Of a stretch of 64,000 nt of DNA, positions 9,775 through 17,626 are shown piece after piece (the stretch's first letter is position 1; each line of letters starts with the position of its first letter). The DNA is from an uncultured Clostridia bacterium (GTDB lineage Bacteria > Bacillota > Clostridia > Oscillospirales > QAKW01). Location of the stretch: positions 62,001-126,000 of the forward strand of contig CALWYZ010000004.1 of NCBI GenBank assembly GCA_944385895.1. Direction: 5' to 3'. The notes beneath the pieces were generated by a model. The model was not told the DNA's origin. It did no database searches and saw only the letters and a list, made by a program, of their open reading frames with translations. The translations under genes and the position numbers were made by a program.

Positions 9775-9803
9775 GGACACGGCAGACAGATTCTGCCGTG
9801 TCC
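9775..9803 (-). other. Intercistronic hairpin between glf and GT2 gene
   Basis: A perfect 12-base-pair stem (9775-9786 with 9792-9803, loop of 5) lies in the 79-base gap of the minus-strand operon. No T-tract follows in the direction of transcription, so it is more likely an mRNA processing or stability element than a terminator. Confidence 0.5.
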
Positions 9804-9823
9804 GGCGCAAACAAATTATATAG

Positions 9824-10927
9824 TTATAGCTGGTTTTCTGTTTTGCGCGCACAGTCAAGCGCGCTGCGAAGTACCTTGTCCATATCATAATACTTATATT
9901 CGCCCAGTCTTCCGCCAAATATGACGTTGCTTTCTTTTTTTGCAAGCTGTGCGTATTTTTCATACAGCTGTGCGTTTTTGTCGTCGTTTACAGGATAATA
10001 AGGCTCCATACCCGGCTGCCAGGTCACGGAATACTCTTTGGTTATTACAGTCTTGGGCCCGGTGCCGTATTCAAAATGCTTATGCTCTATTATTCTAGTA
10101 TAGTCGGGCTGAGTATCAGTATAGTTTACAACCGCAACGCCCTGATAGTTTTCCGTATCAAGGATCTCATTTTCAAAGCGCAGGCTGCGGTATTCAAGAT
10201 CGCCGTAGCAAAAATCAAAATATCTGTCTATACAGCCCGTATAAAGTATGTTTTTCGCCTCGCCTGCAAGCTGCTGTCTGTTTCCAAAAAAGTCACAGCA
10301 AAGCCTTACCTCTATACCTTCAAGCATTTTCTCAACCATTTTCGTATATCCGCCCTCAGGTATTCCCTGAAACCGGTCGTTAAAATAATTGTTGTCAAAC
10401 CGAAATCTTACCGGCAACCGTTTTATAATAAATCCGGGCAGTTGAGTACACGGACGCCCCCACTGCTTTTCTGTATATCCTTTTACAAGAGTCGTGTATA
10501 TATCCCTGCCCACAAGAGAAATTGCCTGTTCCTCAAGGTTTTTAGGCTCATCGATCCCACTCTCGGCTATCTGGCGGTCAATTATCTGTTTTGCCTGCTG
10601 AGGGGTCGTTACTCCCCACATCTGATAAAACGTATTCATGTTAAACGGCATGTTATACAGCTTGCCCCTGAAATTTGCTACAGGACTGTTTATATAATTG
10701 TTGAACTGTGCAAATCTGTTGACATAGTCCCACACCTCTTTGTCAGATGTGTGAAAAATATGCGCCCCGTAACGATGTACATTTATCCCTTCAATGTTCT
10801 GTGTATAAATATTGCCCGCTATATGGTCCCTTTTCTCAACAATAAGACAGGTTTTTCCCGCCTCTTTCATTTGCTGTGCGAAAGCGGCACCATACAATCC
10901 GGCTCCGACTATCAGCCAATCATACAT
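9824..10927 (-). CDS. glf: UDP-galactopyranose mutase
   Basis: Flavoenzyme interconverting UDP-galactopyranose and UDP-galactofuranose in the cytoplasm. The 367-residue length is typical. The N-terminus has the FAD-binding LIVGAGLYGAAFA (about 5-17), then HIFHTSDKEVWDYVN, and the internal GYTEKQWGRP and FNDRFQGIPEGGYTK segments characteristic of Glf. Start 10927 is chosen because TGGAGG lies just upstream; a longer in-frame ATG at 10990 has no ribosome site. It is the first gene of the minus-strand exopolysaccharide operon and implies galactofuranose in the polymer. Confidence 0.95.
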   Translation of the reverse strand: MYDWLIVGAGLYGAAFAQQMKEAGKTCLIVEKRDHIAGNIYTQNIEGINVHRYGAHIFHTSDKEVWDYVNRFAQFNNYINSPVANFRGKLYNMPFNMNTFYQMWGVTTPQQAKQIIDRQIAESGIDEPKNLEEQAISLVGRDIYTTLVKGYTEKQWGRPCTQLPGFIIKRLPVRFRFDNNYFNDRFQGIPEGGYTKMVEKMLEGIEVRLCCDFFGNRQQLAGEAKNILYTGCIDRYFDFCYGDLEYRSLRFENEILDTENYQGVAVVNYTDTQPDYTRIIEHKHFEYGTGPKTVITKEYSVTWQPGMEPYYPVNDDKNAQLYEKYAQLAKKESNVIFGGRLGEYKYYDMDKVLRSALDCARKTENQL

Positions 10928-11266
10928 ATTTTTTCCTCCAGGTTTGCATTCATAACGCAAATTAATACAGTGATATTTTACCACATACAATGCTAAAAAA
11001 CAACATTAATTTCTTTATTACGCCTGTTTATGCCGTGTTGCAGTATAAAGAAGACACTTTATTACAAATTTGTTATTTGAATTTTTAAAAAAATGCAACG
11101 TTTTGCCGTTTTGGTTACATATATATATAAATATTACAAAAATTTTCAATTTTATACTTTATGTGAGTATATGCTCTTTTATGATTATTGACTTTAACTG
11201 ATTCTTAATGTATAATTAGCAGTATTATTAAATTTTGAATGAAAGCAAATCTTTCTGAGGATAATA
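10928..11266. other. Divergent intergenic region of the exopolysaccharide locus
   Basis: This 339-base AT-rich gap separates the two divergent exopolysaccharide operons. The plus promoter (11188-11216) is clear. On the minus strand only a weak candidate is seen: a TAAAAT -10 (complement of 10974-10979) with a poor TTGTTT -35 at 17 bases. No gene, terminator or long repeat is visible. Confidence 0.5.
11188..11216 (+). promoter_or_regulatory. sigma-A promoter for the LCP/sugar-transferase operon
   Basis: The -35 TTGACT (11188-11193) and consensus -10 TATAAT (11211-11216) have the ideal 17-base spacing. The predicted start near 11223 gives a leader of about 45 bases before the LCP gene. Confidence 0.8.
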
Positions 11267-12316
11267 ATGTCGAACAAAAACAAAAGAAATTTTAATATAT
11301 ACAGCAAAAAATTCTATAAAGGCAAAAATAAAACTTTAAAGCGGTCTCTTGCCGTGTTTCTGACTTCGTTTTTGTCTGTGATACTGGTTCTGGCAATAAC
11401 GCTTTTAGCCACAGCGCATATCTGGCTGTCACAGATAAACAGAGAGCCCTTTGACCCGGATAATATAGAAATTCCCGAATCCGCAAAGGACGTGTACGAC
11501 GGTCAGGATGTTGTAAACATTGCACTGTACGGTATTGACTCAAGATACGTGGACGAGCCCAGCCGTTCAGATGCCATAATGATTTTGACATTCGACCGCA
11601 AGCACAAAAAGATAAAAATGACCTCTATCGCACGAGATACCTATGTTGATATCCTGGGCCGCGGCAAGGATAAGATAACGCATGCCTACATTTTCGGCGG
11701 TCCGGAGCTTGCGCTAAATTCACTTAACAGCGCATTTAACCTGAATATAACTGATTATGTCACAGCCAATTTCTGGGCGCTTGCTGACATAATCGACTAT
11801 GTGGGCGGCGTCTCAATAGATGTCAGCAGCGCCGAAATGAACGATATCAATGCAAATTATATTCCGTACATGAACAGTATGGGCATTGAATGCGAATATA
11901 TAAAAGAGGCCGGCACTCAGAATCTGACTGGTGGACAGGCCGTGGCATACTGCAGAGTACGTCATGTAGGAGGAGACGTGATGCGAGGTGAGCGCCAGCG
12001 TGAGGTGCTCATGGCAATATATGAAAAGCTTAAGGATCTGAGCCCGCTCAAATATCCTCAGCTTATAAATCTTATCCTCAGCGAATGCTCAACTTCTCTT
12101 ACAAACAACGAGATACTTTCACTGGGAACGTGGGCCGTCACCAACATGGGTTCACTTCAGTTTGAAACGCTTGGTATGCCGACTTCTGACCTGGATAAGG
12201 GTGGTCAGATGATAAACGGTATATGGTACTACATTTACGACCTTGATGAGGCGGCAAAAGTAATAGAAAACTTTATTCTTGAGAACGAACAACAGACCGA
12301 TACTGCCGATCAATAG
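11267..12316 (+). CDS. LytR-CpsA-Psr (LCP) family cell-envelope ligase
   Basis: Membrane-anchored phosphotransferase that attaches undecaprenyl-linked polymers to peptidoglycan outside the cell. Of 349 residues, the first 25 are basic and cytoplasmic, followed by one membrane segment (about 26-50). The LCP domain begins near residue 85 with NIALYGIDSR and RSDAIMIL, continues with MTSIARDTYVDILG and KITHAYIFGG, and has the substrate-binding arginines near CRVRHVGGDVMRGERQREV. The ribosome site is TGAGG before ATG 11267. It heads the plus-strand operon facing the glycosyltransferase genes, so it probably couples the same exopolysaccharide to the wall. Confidence 0.93.
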   Translation: MSNKNKRNFNIYSKKFYKGKNKTLKRSLAVFLTSFLSVILVLAITLLATAHIWLSQINREPFDPDNIEIPESAKDVYDGQDVVNIALYGIDSRYVDEPSRSDAIMILTFDRKHKKIKMTSIARDTYVDILGRGKDKITHAYIFGGPELALNSLNSAFNLNITDYVTANFWALADIIDYVGGVSIDVSSAEMNDINANYIPYMNSMGIECEYIKEAGTQNLTGGQAVAYCRVRHVGGDVMRGERQREVLMAIYEKLKDLSPLKYPQLINLILSECSTSLTNNEILSLGTWAVTNMGSLQFETLGMPTSDLDKGGQMINGIWYYIYDLDEAAKVIENFILENEQQTDTADQ

Positions 12317-12356
12317 CTTTTTTAGTTCCTATCCATAATTTAAAGGGGAAACGGAT

Positions 12357-13811
12357 ATGTACAAAAAGAAATCAAGCGGCTGGGCAAAGCATTATGATTT
12401 CATGCTGCTGGACCTGCTCTGTCTGCACCTGTCTTTTACACTGTCTTATATTATACGCCACGGCTTTGATAATCCTTACGGCGATCAGCTTTATCGCAAT
12501 ATGGCGATATTCATCACTTTTGCGGATTTTGCCGTCCTGTTTTTCTTTGAAACACTAAACGGCGTGCTCAAGCGCGGTTATTATAAAGAATTTGCCGTGA
12601 CCTTAAAGCATGTTGCCATTTTGCTTCTGCTTTCCGTACTCTACCTTTTTTCGATACAGGAAAGTTTCTACTACTCCCGTGTCACCATGTTCCTTATGGG
12701 CATACTTTATCTTTTGACATCATATCTTGTCCGGATATGGCGAAAGCACGCAATATTGCACAATAACCGCGCCGATCACAGAAAACGCTCAATGCTTATA
12801 ATCACGACCGGCGATAAGGTCAACGATATAGTCCCACAGATTATAAAAAACAATTATGAGCAATTCTGTTTGTCAGGCATTGCGGTTATAGACTGCGACA
12901 TGTGCGGCCAGAGTATAGATGGTATACCTGTAGTTGCCGACAAAAACAACGTTATTGATTATGTCTGTCATGAATGGGTAGATGAAATATTCACCGCGTT
13001 TTCCAAAGCCATTCCCTACCCTCAGGAAATGATAGACCAATTCGTGATAATGGGTGTTACAGTCCACGAAAAACTGGATATCGATGCTGATATGCTCGGC
13101 AAAAAACAGCTCATAGAAAAAGTCGGAGATTTCACTGTGCTCACGACAAGCATAAATTATGCAACGACTTTACAAACCGTGGTAAAACGCGCCATGGATA
13201 TTATAGGCGGGCTTTTGGGTTGTGTCTTTACAGGACTGCTTTTTATATTTCTGGCTCCGATTATTTATTTTTCATCGCCCGGACCTGTAATATTCTCACA
13301 GTACCGCGTCGGTAAAAACGGCAAAAAGTTTAAGATTTATAAATTCCGCACCATGTATATGGATGCCGAGGAAAGAAAAAAAGAACTGTTGGACAACAAC
13401 AGAATAAAAGACGGAATGATGTTTAAGCTGGATTTTGATCCACGCATAATCGGCAACAAGATTTTGCCGGACGGTACTCTCAAATTCGGTATCGGCTCTA
13501 AAATTCGGGCTCTGAGCCTGGACGAGTTTCCCCAGTTTTTAAATGTACTCAAGGGCGACATGAGTCTTGTAGGCACACGTCCGCCGACTATGGACGAGTG
13601 GGAAAAATATGAAAAGCATCACCGCGCAAGACTTGCTATCAAGCCGGGTATCACCGGCATGTGGCAGGTTAGCGGCAGGAGCAATATCACTGATTTTGAA
13701 GAGGTTGTCAAACTTGACACGCAGTATATCAGCGAATGGAATCTCGGTCTTGATTTTAAAATTCTTTTAAAAACAATAATGGTAGTGTTTAAAAAAGAAG
13801 GATCTATGTAG
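12357..13811 (+). CDS. Polyprenyl-phosphate sugar-1-phosphate transferase (initiating enzyme, WbaP/EpsE type)
   Basis: Starts polysaccharide assembly by moving a sugar-1-phosphate from a nucleotide sugar to undecaprenyl phosphate. The 484-residue protein has four to five N-terminal membrane segments (to about residue 130), a CoA-binding-like middle domain, and the C-terminal bacterial sugar transferase domain from about 270. That domain shows VKRAMDIIGGLLG, SPGPVIFSQYRVGKNGKKF, YKFRTMY, LDEFPQFLNVLKGDMSLVGTR-type and IKPGITGMWQVSGRS motifs. AAGGGG lies upstream of the ATG. It is 41 bases after the LCP gene, in the same operon. Confidence 0.93.
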   Translation: MYKKKSSGWAKHYDFMLLDLLCLHLSFTLSYIIRHGFDNPYGDQLYRNMAIFITFADFAVLFFFETLNGVLKRGYYKEFAVTLKHVAILLLLSVLYLFSIQESFYYSRVTMFLMGILYLLTSYLVRIWRKHAILHNNRADHRKRSMLIITTGDKVNDIVPQIIKNNYEQFCLSGIAVIDCDMCGQSIDGIPVVADKNNVIDYVCHEWVDEIFTAFSKAIPYPQEMIDQFVIMGVTVHEKLDIDADMLGKKQLIEKVGDFTVLTTSINYATTLQTVVKRAMDIIGGLLGCVFTGLLFIFLAPIIYFSSPGPVIFSQYRVGKNGKKFKIYKFRTMYMDAEERKKELLDNNRIKDGMMFKLDFDPRIIGNKILPDGTLKFGIGSKIRALSLDEFPQFLNVLKGDMSLVGTRPPTMDEWEKYEKHHRARLAIKPGITGMWQVSGRSNITDFEEVVKLDTQYISEWNLGLDFKILLKTIMVVFKKEGSM

Positions 13812-13820
13812 GAGGTAACG

Positions 13821-14579
13821 GTGTTGGACATAAAGGTAATCGTAGCATCACACAAAAAATATCAAATGCCCGAGGACCGTATGTATCTGCCTGTGCAGGT
13901 GGGCAGTGCTCTGCATGATAAAATAGGTTATCAGTGTGACGACGCAGGCGACAATATATCCGAAAAGAATCCATATTTCTGTGAACTGACTGGGCTTTAC
14001 TGGGCATGGAAAAATATTGTTGCCGATGCAATAGGTCTTGTTCATTACCGCCGTCATTTCGGCAAAAGCCGTAACAGACTTCTTGATTTTGATACTGCGG
14101 CTGCCCTTCTTGAGCGCTATGATGCAATTCTGCCTAAAAAGCGCAAGTATTATATAGAAAATCTTTATTCACATTATGTAAACACACTTGAGCCAAAGCC
14201 TCTTGAAGAGACAGGCCGCATAATACGTGAAAAATATCCCGATTACTATCCGGAATTTGAACGCCTGAAAAAACGTACAGACGCTCATATGTTTAATATG
14301 ATGATAATGAAAAAAGGCCGGTTTGATGAGTATTGCAGCTGGCTTTTTGACATACTTTTTGAGCTTGAAAAGCGTGTTCCGACAGACGATATGGATAGTT
14401 TTCATGCCCGGTTTTTCGGGCGTGTTTCGGAGCTGCTGCTGGATGTATGGATTAACACTAACGGTGTAAGCTATACCGAATATCCGTTTGTTTATATGGA
14501 AAAAGTAAATAAGTTTAAAAAAGGCATGGCTTTTCTTAAAGCAAAGTTTTTTAAAACAAAATACAATAAAAGCTTTTAA
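13821..14579 (+). CDS. DUF4422 domain protein (probable glycosyltransferase)
   Basis: A 252-residue protein of the DUF4422 family, found in capsule and exopolysaccharide loci and thought to be glycosyltransferases. Characteristic segments are IKVIVASHKKY near the N-terminus, NPYFCELTGLYWAWKN and GLVHYRRHF (about 75-83). A GTG start at 13821 is supported by GGAGG at 13811-13815, which overlaps the stop codon of the preceding sugar transferase, so the two are translationally coupled. Donor sugar unknown; the enzymatic role is inference from family and context. Confidence 0.85.
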   Translation: MLDIKVIVASHKKYQMPEDRMYLPVQVGSALHDKIGYQCDDAGDNISEKNPYFCELTGLYWAWKNIVADAIGLVHYRRHFGKSRNRLLDFDTAAALLERYDAILPKKRKYYIENLYSHYVNTLEPKPLEETGRIIREKYPDYYPEFERLKKRTDAHMFNMMIMKKGRFDEYCSWLFDILFELEKRVPTDDMDSFHARFFGRVSELLLDVWINTNGVSYTEYPFVYMEKVNKFKKGMAFLKAKFFKTKYNKSF

Positions 14580-14585
14580 TTGTTA

Positions 14586-14615
14586 TTGACAACACGGCTA
14601 ATGTTGTATTATAAT
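14586..14615 (+). promoter_or_regulatory. sigma-A promoter for tRNA-Ser
   Basis: Consensus TTGACA (14586-14591) and TATAAT (14610-14615), spacing 18. The tRNA begins 45 bases further on. Confidence 0.75.
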
Positions 14616-14660
14616 ACATGCATACTTTTATGCAGACAAAAATAATATTTTCGTCAACTT

Positions 14661-14751
14661 GGAGAAATACTCAAGAGGCCGAAGAGGCGCCCCTGCTAAG
14701 GGCGTAGGGCGGGTAACCGTCGCGAGGGTTCAAATCCCTCTTTCTCCGCCA
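14661..14751 (+). tRNA. tRNA-Ser (GCT), CCA encoded
   Basis: The acceptor stem GGAGAAA (14661-14667) pairs with TTTCTCC (14741-14747), followed by discriminator G and encoded CCA. The anticodon stem CGCCC/GGGCG encloses loop CTGCTAA with anticodon GCT (14695-14697), reading AGC/AGU. A long variable arm and the T-arm GAGGGTTCAAATCCCTC confirm a class II tRNA-Ser. Confidence 0.97.
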
Positions 14752-14754
14752 AAT

Positions 14755-14799
14755 AAGAACGCTGATAAGGATACAATCTGTGTCTTTATCAGCGTTCTT
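14755..14799 (+). terminator. Hairpin terminator after tRNA-Ser
   Basis: A perfect 14-base-pair stem (14755-14768 with 14786-14799) begins 4 bases after the tRNA CCA end. The following T-tract is short and broken (GCTTTG), so termination may be imperfect. Confidence 0.65.
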
Positions 14800-14891
14800 G
14801 CTTTGTAACCGAAGCTCCGCACAAGCCCTTGATACAACGGTATTGACGTATCCTAACCTATGACAAAAACCATGATGAAGCACAGGGCAGC

Positions 14892-16379
14892 ATGGACGAT
14901 GACACCGGATATTTTGACTCTGACGTCACACTTTCCGAAAACAAATTCACCAACAGCAGATTTGACTTTATCGGCTGGAGTAAATCTCCCAACGGACCTG
15001 TTGTTTTTGCAGATAAGGCTTCGGTGAGAAATCTAACACCGGAAAACGGAGAGACAGTAACACTGTATGCAGTTTGGTCATTAAAAGCAACTGAGCTTCA
15101 AAAGCCGTACCAGGAACAGCTGGAGCAGGCATTTGCAGGCTATAAAAACTCAGACTATACCGATGAAGACTGGAGTACCATTGCTAAAATATACAGCGAT
15201 GCTGTTCAGGCCGTAACAGACGCGGACAAAGACACTTCAAAAATGCAGAAAATCGTTGATTCTGCTATTGCCGGGATGAAAGCCGTTCTTACAATTGAGC
15301 TTCGTCTTGATGAAATAGAAAACGGCTGGCGTACTCTGTATGCTGATGTTTTAAACGCATTGTCACAAAAACCGCTTTCGAGCGAAAATATAAAAGAATT
15401 AAGTCAGAAAATCAAGCAGTCATTGCTTGATGCGCAGCTTGAAAATTTAGCTGCATTCAGTACACTCAGCGACAGTGATAAAGCTTTAGAGCTTGCCGCT
15501 CAGGTACTTTCCGAATTGGAATCGCAGATAAGAGAAATAGAAACCCTGAACGCGGCGGCAGCACGGTATGCAGAGCTTAACGGTCTTGATACCGCATCCC
15601 CAAGCGACATAAAAAGCACACATCTGTCCTTTATATCAGATATGCTTTCAAAATATAACACACTCAGCGAGCAGGAAAAGGAATATATTCCGGCAGATAT
15701 GGAAGATACGCTGAATGAGGCTCTTTCAATTTCTCAGAGTAAAGCAGATGCAATGCTTGAACTTGAAAATGCATACGCTTCATATGAGTTGAGTGAATAT
15801 TCAGACGCCGGCAAGGCGGCACTGAGTGCAGCGCTTCAAAACGGAATCGATGCCGTTGAATTATCAGCATCCCAGGCGGATATAACAGAGAATACTGCCA
15901 AATTTATTGACAGTATGGATAAAGTACTGACGGCAGAGGAAGAACAGGAGAACAATCCTGCCGATGACGAAACTTCCGATGATGAAAGCGATGATACCGA
16001 TCAGTCCCCTTCTGACGACAATAACGACAGTAATGATCAAACTCCGTCTGACTACAATAACGACAGTGATAATGAAGATCAGGACTCAGACCTGAATGAC
16101 GGACAAAATAATATAAACCGTCCCAATCAAAATCAGAATGGCAGCGGACAAAATAACGGAAGCACCGAAAGTACGGAGTCTTCTGACAATACCCAGCAAA
16201 ACGACTCTCAGACATCTGAAAAACCCGGAGCACAGCAAAATAACGGCAGTGCTGATACAGGTGATATTACAGACTCCCAAAACATAACAACGTACATTTG
16301 GATAGCCGTTATTGCAGCAATTCTGGCGGCCGCCGTAATTATTACAACAATAGTTATACGCCGTAAAAAAATAATGTAA
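14892..16379 (+). CDS. Cell-surface protein with InlB B-repeat, 5'-truncated (probable decayed gene)
   Basis: Encodes up to 495 residues. The reading frame starts inside an InlB/Listeria-Bacteroides repeat: the partial repeat continues upstream of ATG 14892 as RILTYDKNHDEAQGS to an in-frame TGA at 14844-14846. The repeat then runs through FDFIGWSKSPNGPVVFADKA to VTLYAVW (about 66). After it come alpha-helical, FIVAR-like segments (about 70-350), an acidic Asp/Asn/Ser/Gln-rich linker (350-455), and a C-terminal membrane anchor with a basic tail RRKK. SADTGD before the anchor resembles a degenerate sortase signal. No signal peptide and no good ribosome site are present. The original 5' end has been lost just downstream of tRNA-Ser; whether the remainder is expressed is unknown. 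Confidence 0.7.
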   Translation: MDDDTGYFDSDVTLSENKFTNSRFDFIGWSKSPNGPVVFADKASVRNLTPENGETVTLYAVWSLKATELQKPYQEQLEQAFAGYKNSDYTDEDWSTIAKIYSDAVQAVTDADKDTSKMQKIVDSAIAGMKAVLTIELRLDEIENGWRTLYADVLNALSQKPLSSENIKELSQKIKQSLLDAQLENLAAFSTLSDSDKALELAAQVLSELESQIREIETLNAAAARYAELNGLDTASPSDIKSTHLSFISDMLSKYNTLSEQEKEYIPADMEDTLNEALSISQSKADAMLELENAYASYELSEYSDAGKAALSAALQNGIDAVELSASQADITENTAKFIDSMDKVLTAEEEQENNPADDETSDDESDDTDQSPSDDNNDSNDQTPSDYNNDSDNEDQDSDLNDGQNNINRPNQNQNGSGQNNGSTESTESSDNTQQNDSQTSEKPGAQQNNGSADTGDITDSQNITTYIWIAVIAAILAAAVIITTIVIRRKKIM

Positions 16380-16390
16380 AAAATTAAATA

Positions 16391-16427
16391 AAATCCTGTG
16401 TCTTAATGACACAGGATTTTATTTTTT
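16391..16427 (+). terminator. Intrinsic terminator
   Basis: A 12-base-pair stem (16391-16402 with 16408-16419), loop TTAAT, followed by a T-rich ATTTTTTATT. It ends the truncated surface-protein gene. Confidence 0.85.
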
Positions 16428-16474
16428 ATTATTAAAAACTTTATCAAATATTCTTTTTCGGATAATATTTACGG

Positions 16475-16503
16475 TTGAAATAAAAAAAACGATATGATAA
16501 AAT
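16475..16503 (+). promoter_or_regulatory. sigma-A promoter (extended -10) for HAD phosphatase
   Basis: TTGAAA (16475-16480), 17-base spacer, TAAAAT (16498-16503) with a TGA extension immediately upstream. Confidence 0.65.
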
Positions 16504-16619
16504 AACTCTGTTTAAAAAAGATAGTACGGCTGTGGGTACAAACGGCTAATGATTGTATGGTCCGACATTATTTATATTCGGACAGCGTGTTGTGCCGCAG
16601 GCTGTTTACGGAGGCTGAA

Positions 16620-17324
16620 ATGATCACTACTGTTCTGTTTGATCTGGACGGCACGCTGCTGCCAATGGATAATGACACCTTTACAAAAGGTTATTTCGGG
16701 CTGCTGGCTGCAAAGCTTACGCCATACGGATATGATGCCAAATCTCTTGTAAGCGCTGTCTGGGAAGGCACGTATGCCATGGTAAAAAACGACGGATCTC
16801 GCACAAATAAAGAGGTATTTTGGGATAAATTTTCAAAAATTTTAGGCGACGGATGTCTTAAAGATATACCTGTTTTTGACGAGTTTTATCTTAAAGATTT
16901 TCAAAATGCCAAACAATACTGCGGTTATCAGGAAAAAGCCGTACAGGCGGTAAAGCTGGCAAAGCAAAAAGGCCTTAAAGTCGCTCTTGCCACAAACCCT
17001 ATTTTCCCGGCGGCAGCTACTGAGAGCAGAATCAGCTGGGCAGGCCTTGATATAAATGATTTTGAACTTTACACCACATATGAAAACAGCCGGTACTGTA
17101 AACCGAATCCGCAATACTTCAATGAAATAATCAATAAGCTGAACGTCACCGCTGATGAATGTCTGATGGTCGGTAATGACGCAGACGAAGATACCGCTGC
17201 TTGCCTGCTGGGTATGGAAATATTTATCGTCGATGACTGCCTTATAAATAAATCAGGTAAAGATCTGTCCGGATACCCTCACGGGGGATTTGATAAGCTT
17301 ATAAATTATATCGATGCGCTGTAA
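16620..17324 (+). CDS. HAD-superfamily phosphohydrolase
   Basis: Cytoplasmic phosphatase of the haloacid dehalogenase superfamily, 234 residues. Motif I is VLFDLDGTLLP with the nucleophile/acid Asp pair at the N-terminus. Motif II is LATNP, the motif III lysine lies in CKPNPQYF, and motif IV is VGNDADEDTAA. The cap sits between motif I and II, as in phosphoglycolate-phosphatase-like members. ATG 16620 follows GGAGG at 16610-16614; a longer in-frame start at 16557 lacks a ribosome site. It is monocistronic between a promoter and a terminator. The substrate is unknown. Confidence 0.88.
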   Translation: MITTVLFDLDGTLLPMDNDTFTKGYFGLLAAKLTPYGYDAKSLVSAVWEGTYAMVKNDGSRTNKEVFWDKFSKILGDGCLKDIPVFDEFYLKDFQNAKQYCGYQEKAVQAVKLAKQKGLKVALATNPIFPAAATESRISWAGLDINDFELYTTYENSRYCKPNPQYFNEIINKLNVTADECLMVGNDADEDTAACLLGMEIFIVDDCLINKSGKDLSGYPHGGFDKLINYIDAL

Positions 17325-17381
17325 GACAGCCGCGTGACATACAGCGTCATATTTGCATAATATATTATGACTGAAAAAGCA

Positions 17382-17417
17382 AATACACCGGAGTGACGTC
17401 AACCACTCCGGTGTATT
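17382..17417 (+). terminator. Hairpin terminator after HAD gene
   Basis: Perfect 14-base-pair stem (17382-17395 with 17404-17417) followed by a weak GCTGTTT tail. Confidence 0.65.
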
Positions 17418-17577
17418 GCTGTTTACTGCCGCCACAGGCTGCTTACCCCCGGGCGGCTGCTAATAGGAGAAAATATGGGGGAGAATTATGAAAAAGTCGT
17501 GCTTCTCTTTAGCACACTTATATTAAAACATAAAAATATGAAAAATGTATAAACTGAGTTTTAATTATCGTTTAATA

Positions 17578-17605
17578 TTGATTTTTAATTTATGTGTGGT
17601 ATAAT
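17578..17605 (+). promoter_or_regulatory. sigma-A promoter for MFS/Mrp operon
   Basis: TTGATT (17578-17583), 16-base spacer, consensus TATAAT (17600-17605) with a TGG extension directly upstream. Confidence 0.7.
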
Positions 17606-17626
17606 TACTGCCTAAGGGGTTAACAT

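Larger units (their letters stand above)
17325..17626. other. Intergenic region with terminator, two tiny reading frames and the MFS promoter
   Basis: Contains the hairpin at 17382-17417 and the promoter at 17578-17605, listed separately. Between them, AGGAG precedes an ATG at 17475 that opens a 25-codon frame (to 17552), and GGGGGAG precedes an ATG at 17488 that opens a 12-codon frame in another phase. Neither resembles a known peptide; they may be chance. Confidence 0.35.

Noticed and set aside
10076-10996. Open frame of about 300 codons on the plus strand across glf
   Set aside because: It lies opposite the well-supported UDP-galactopyranose mutase and shows no family motif or ribosome site; it is a shadow of glf codon usage.
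14671-14883. Minus-strand frame of about 70 codons overlapping tRNA-Ser
   Set aside because: It runs through the tRNA and its terminator; such frames over tRNA genes are a common annotation artefact.
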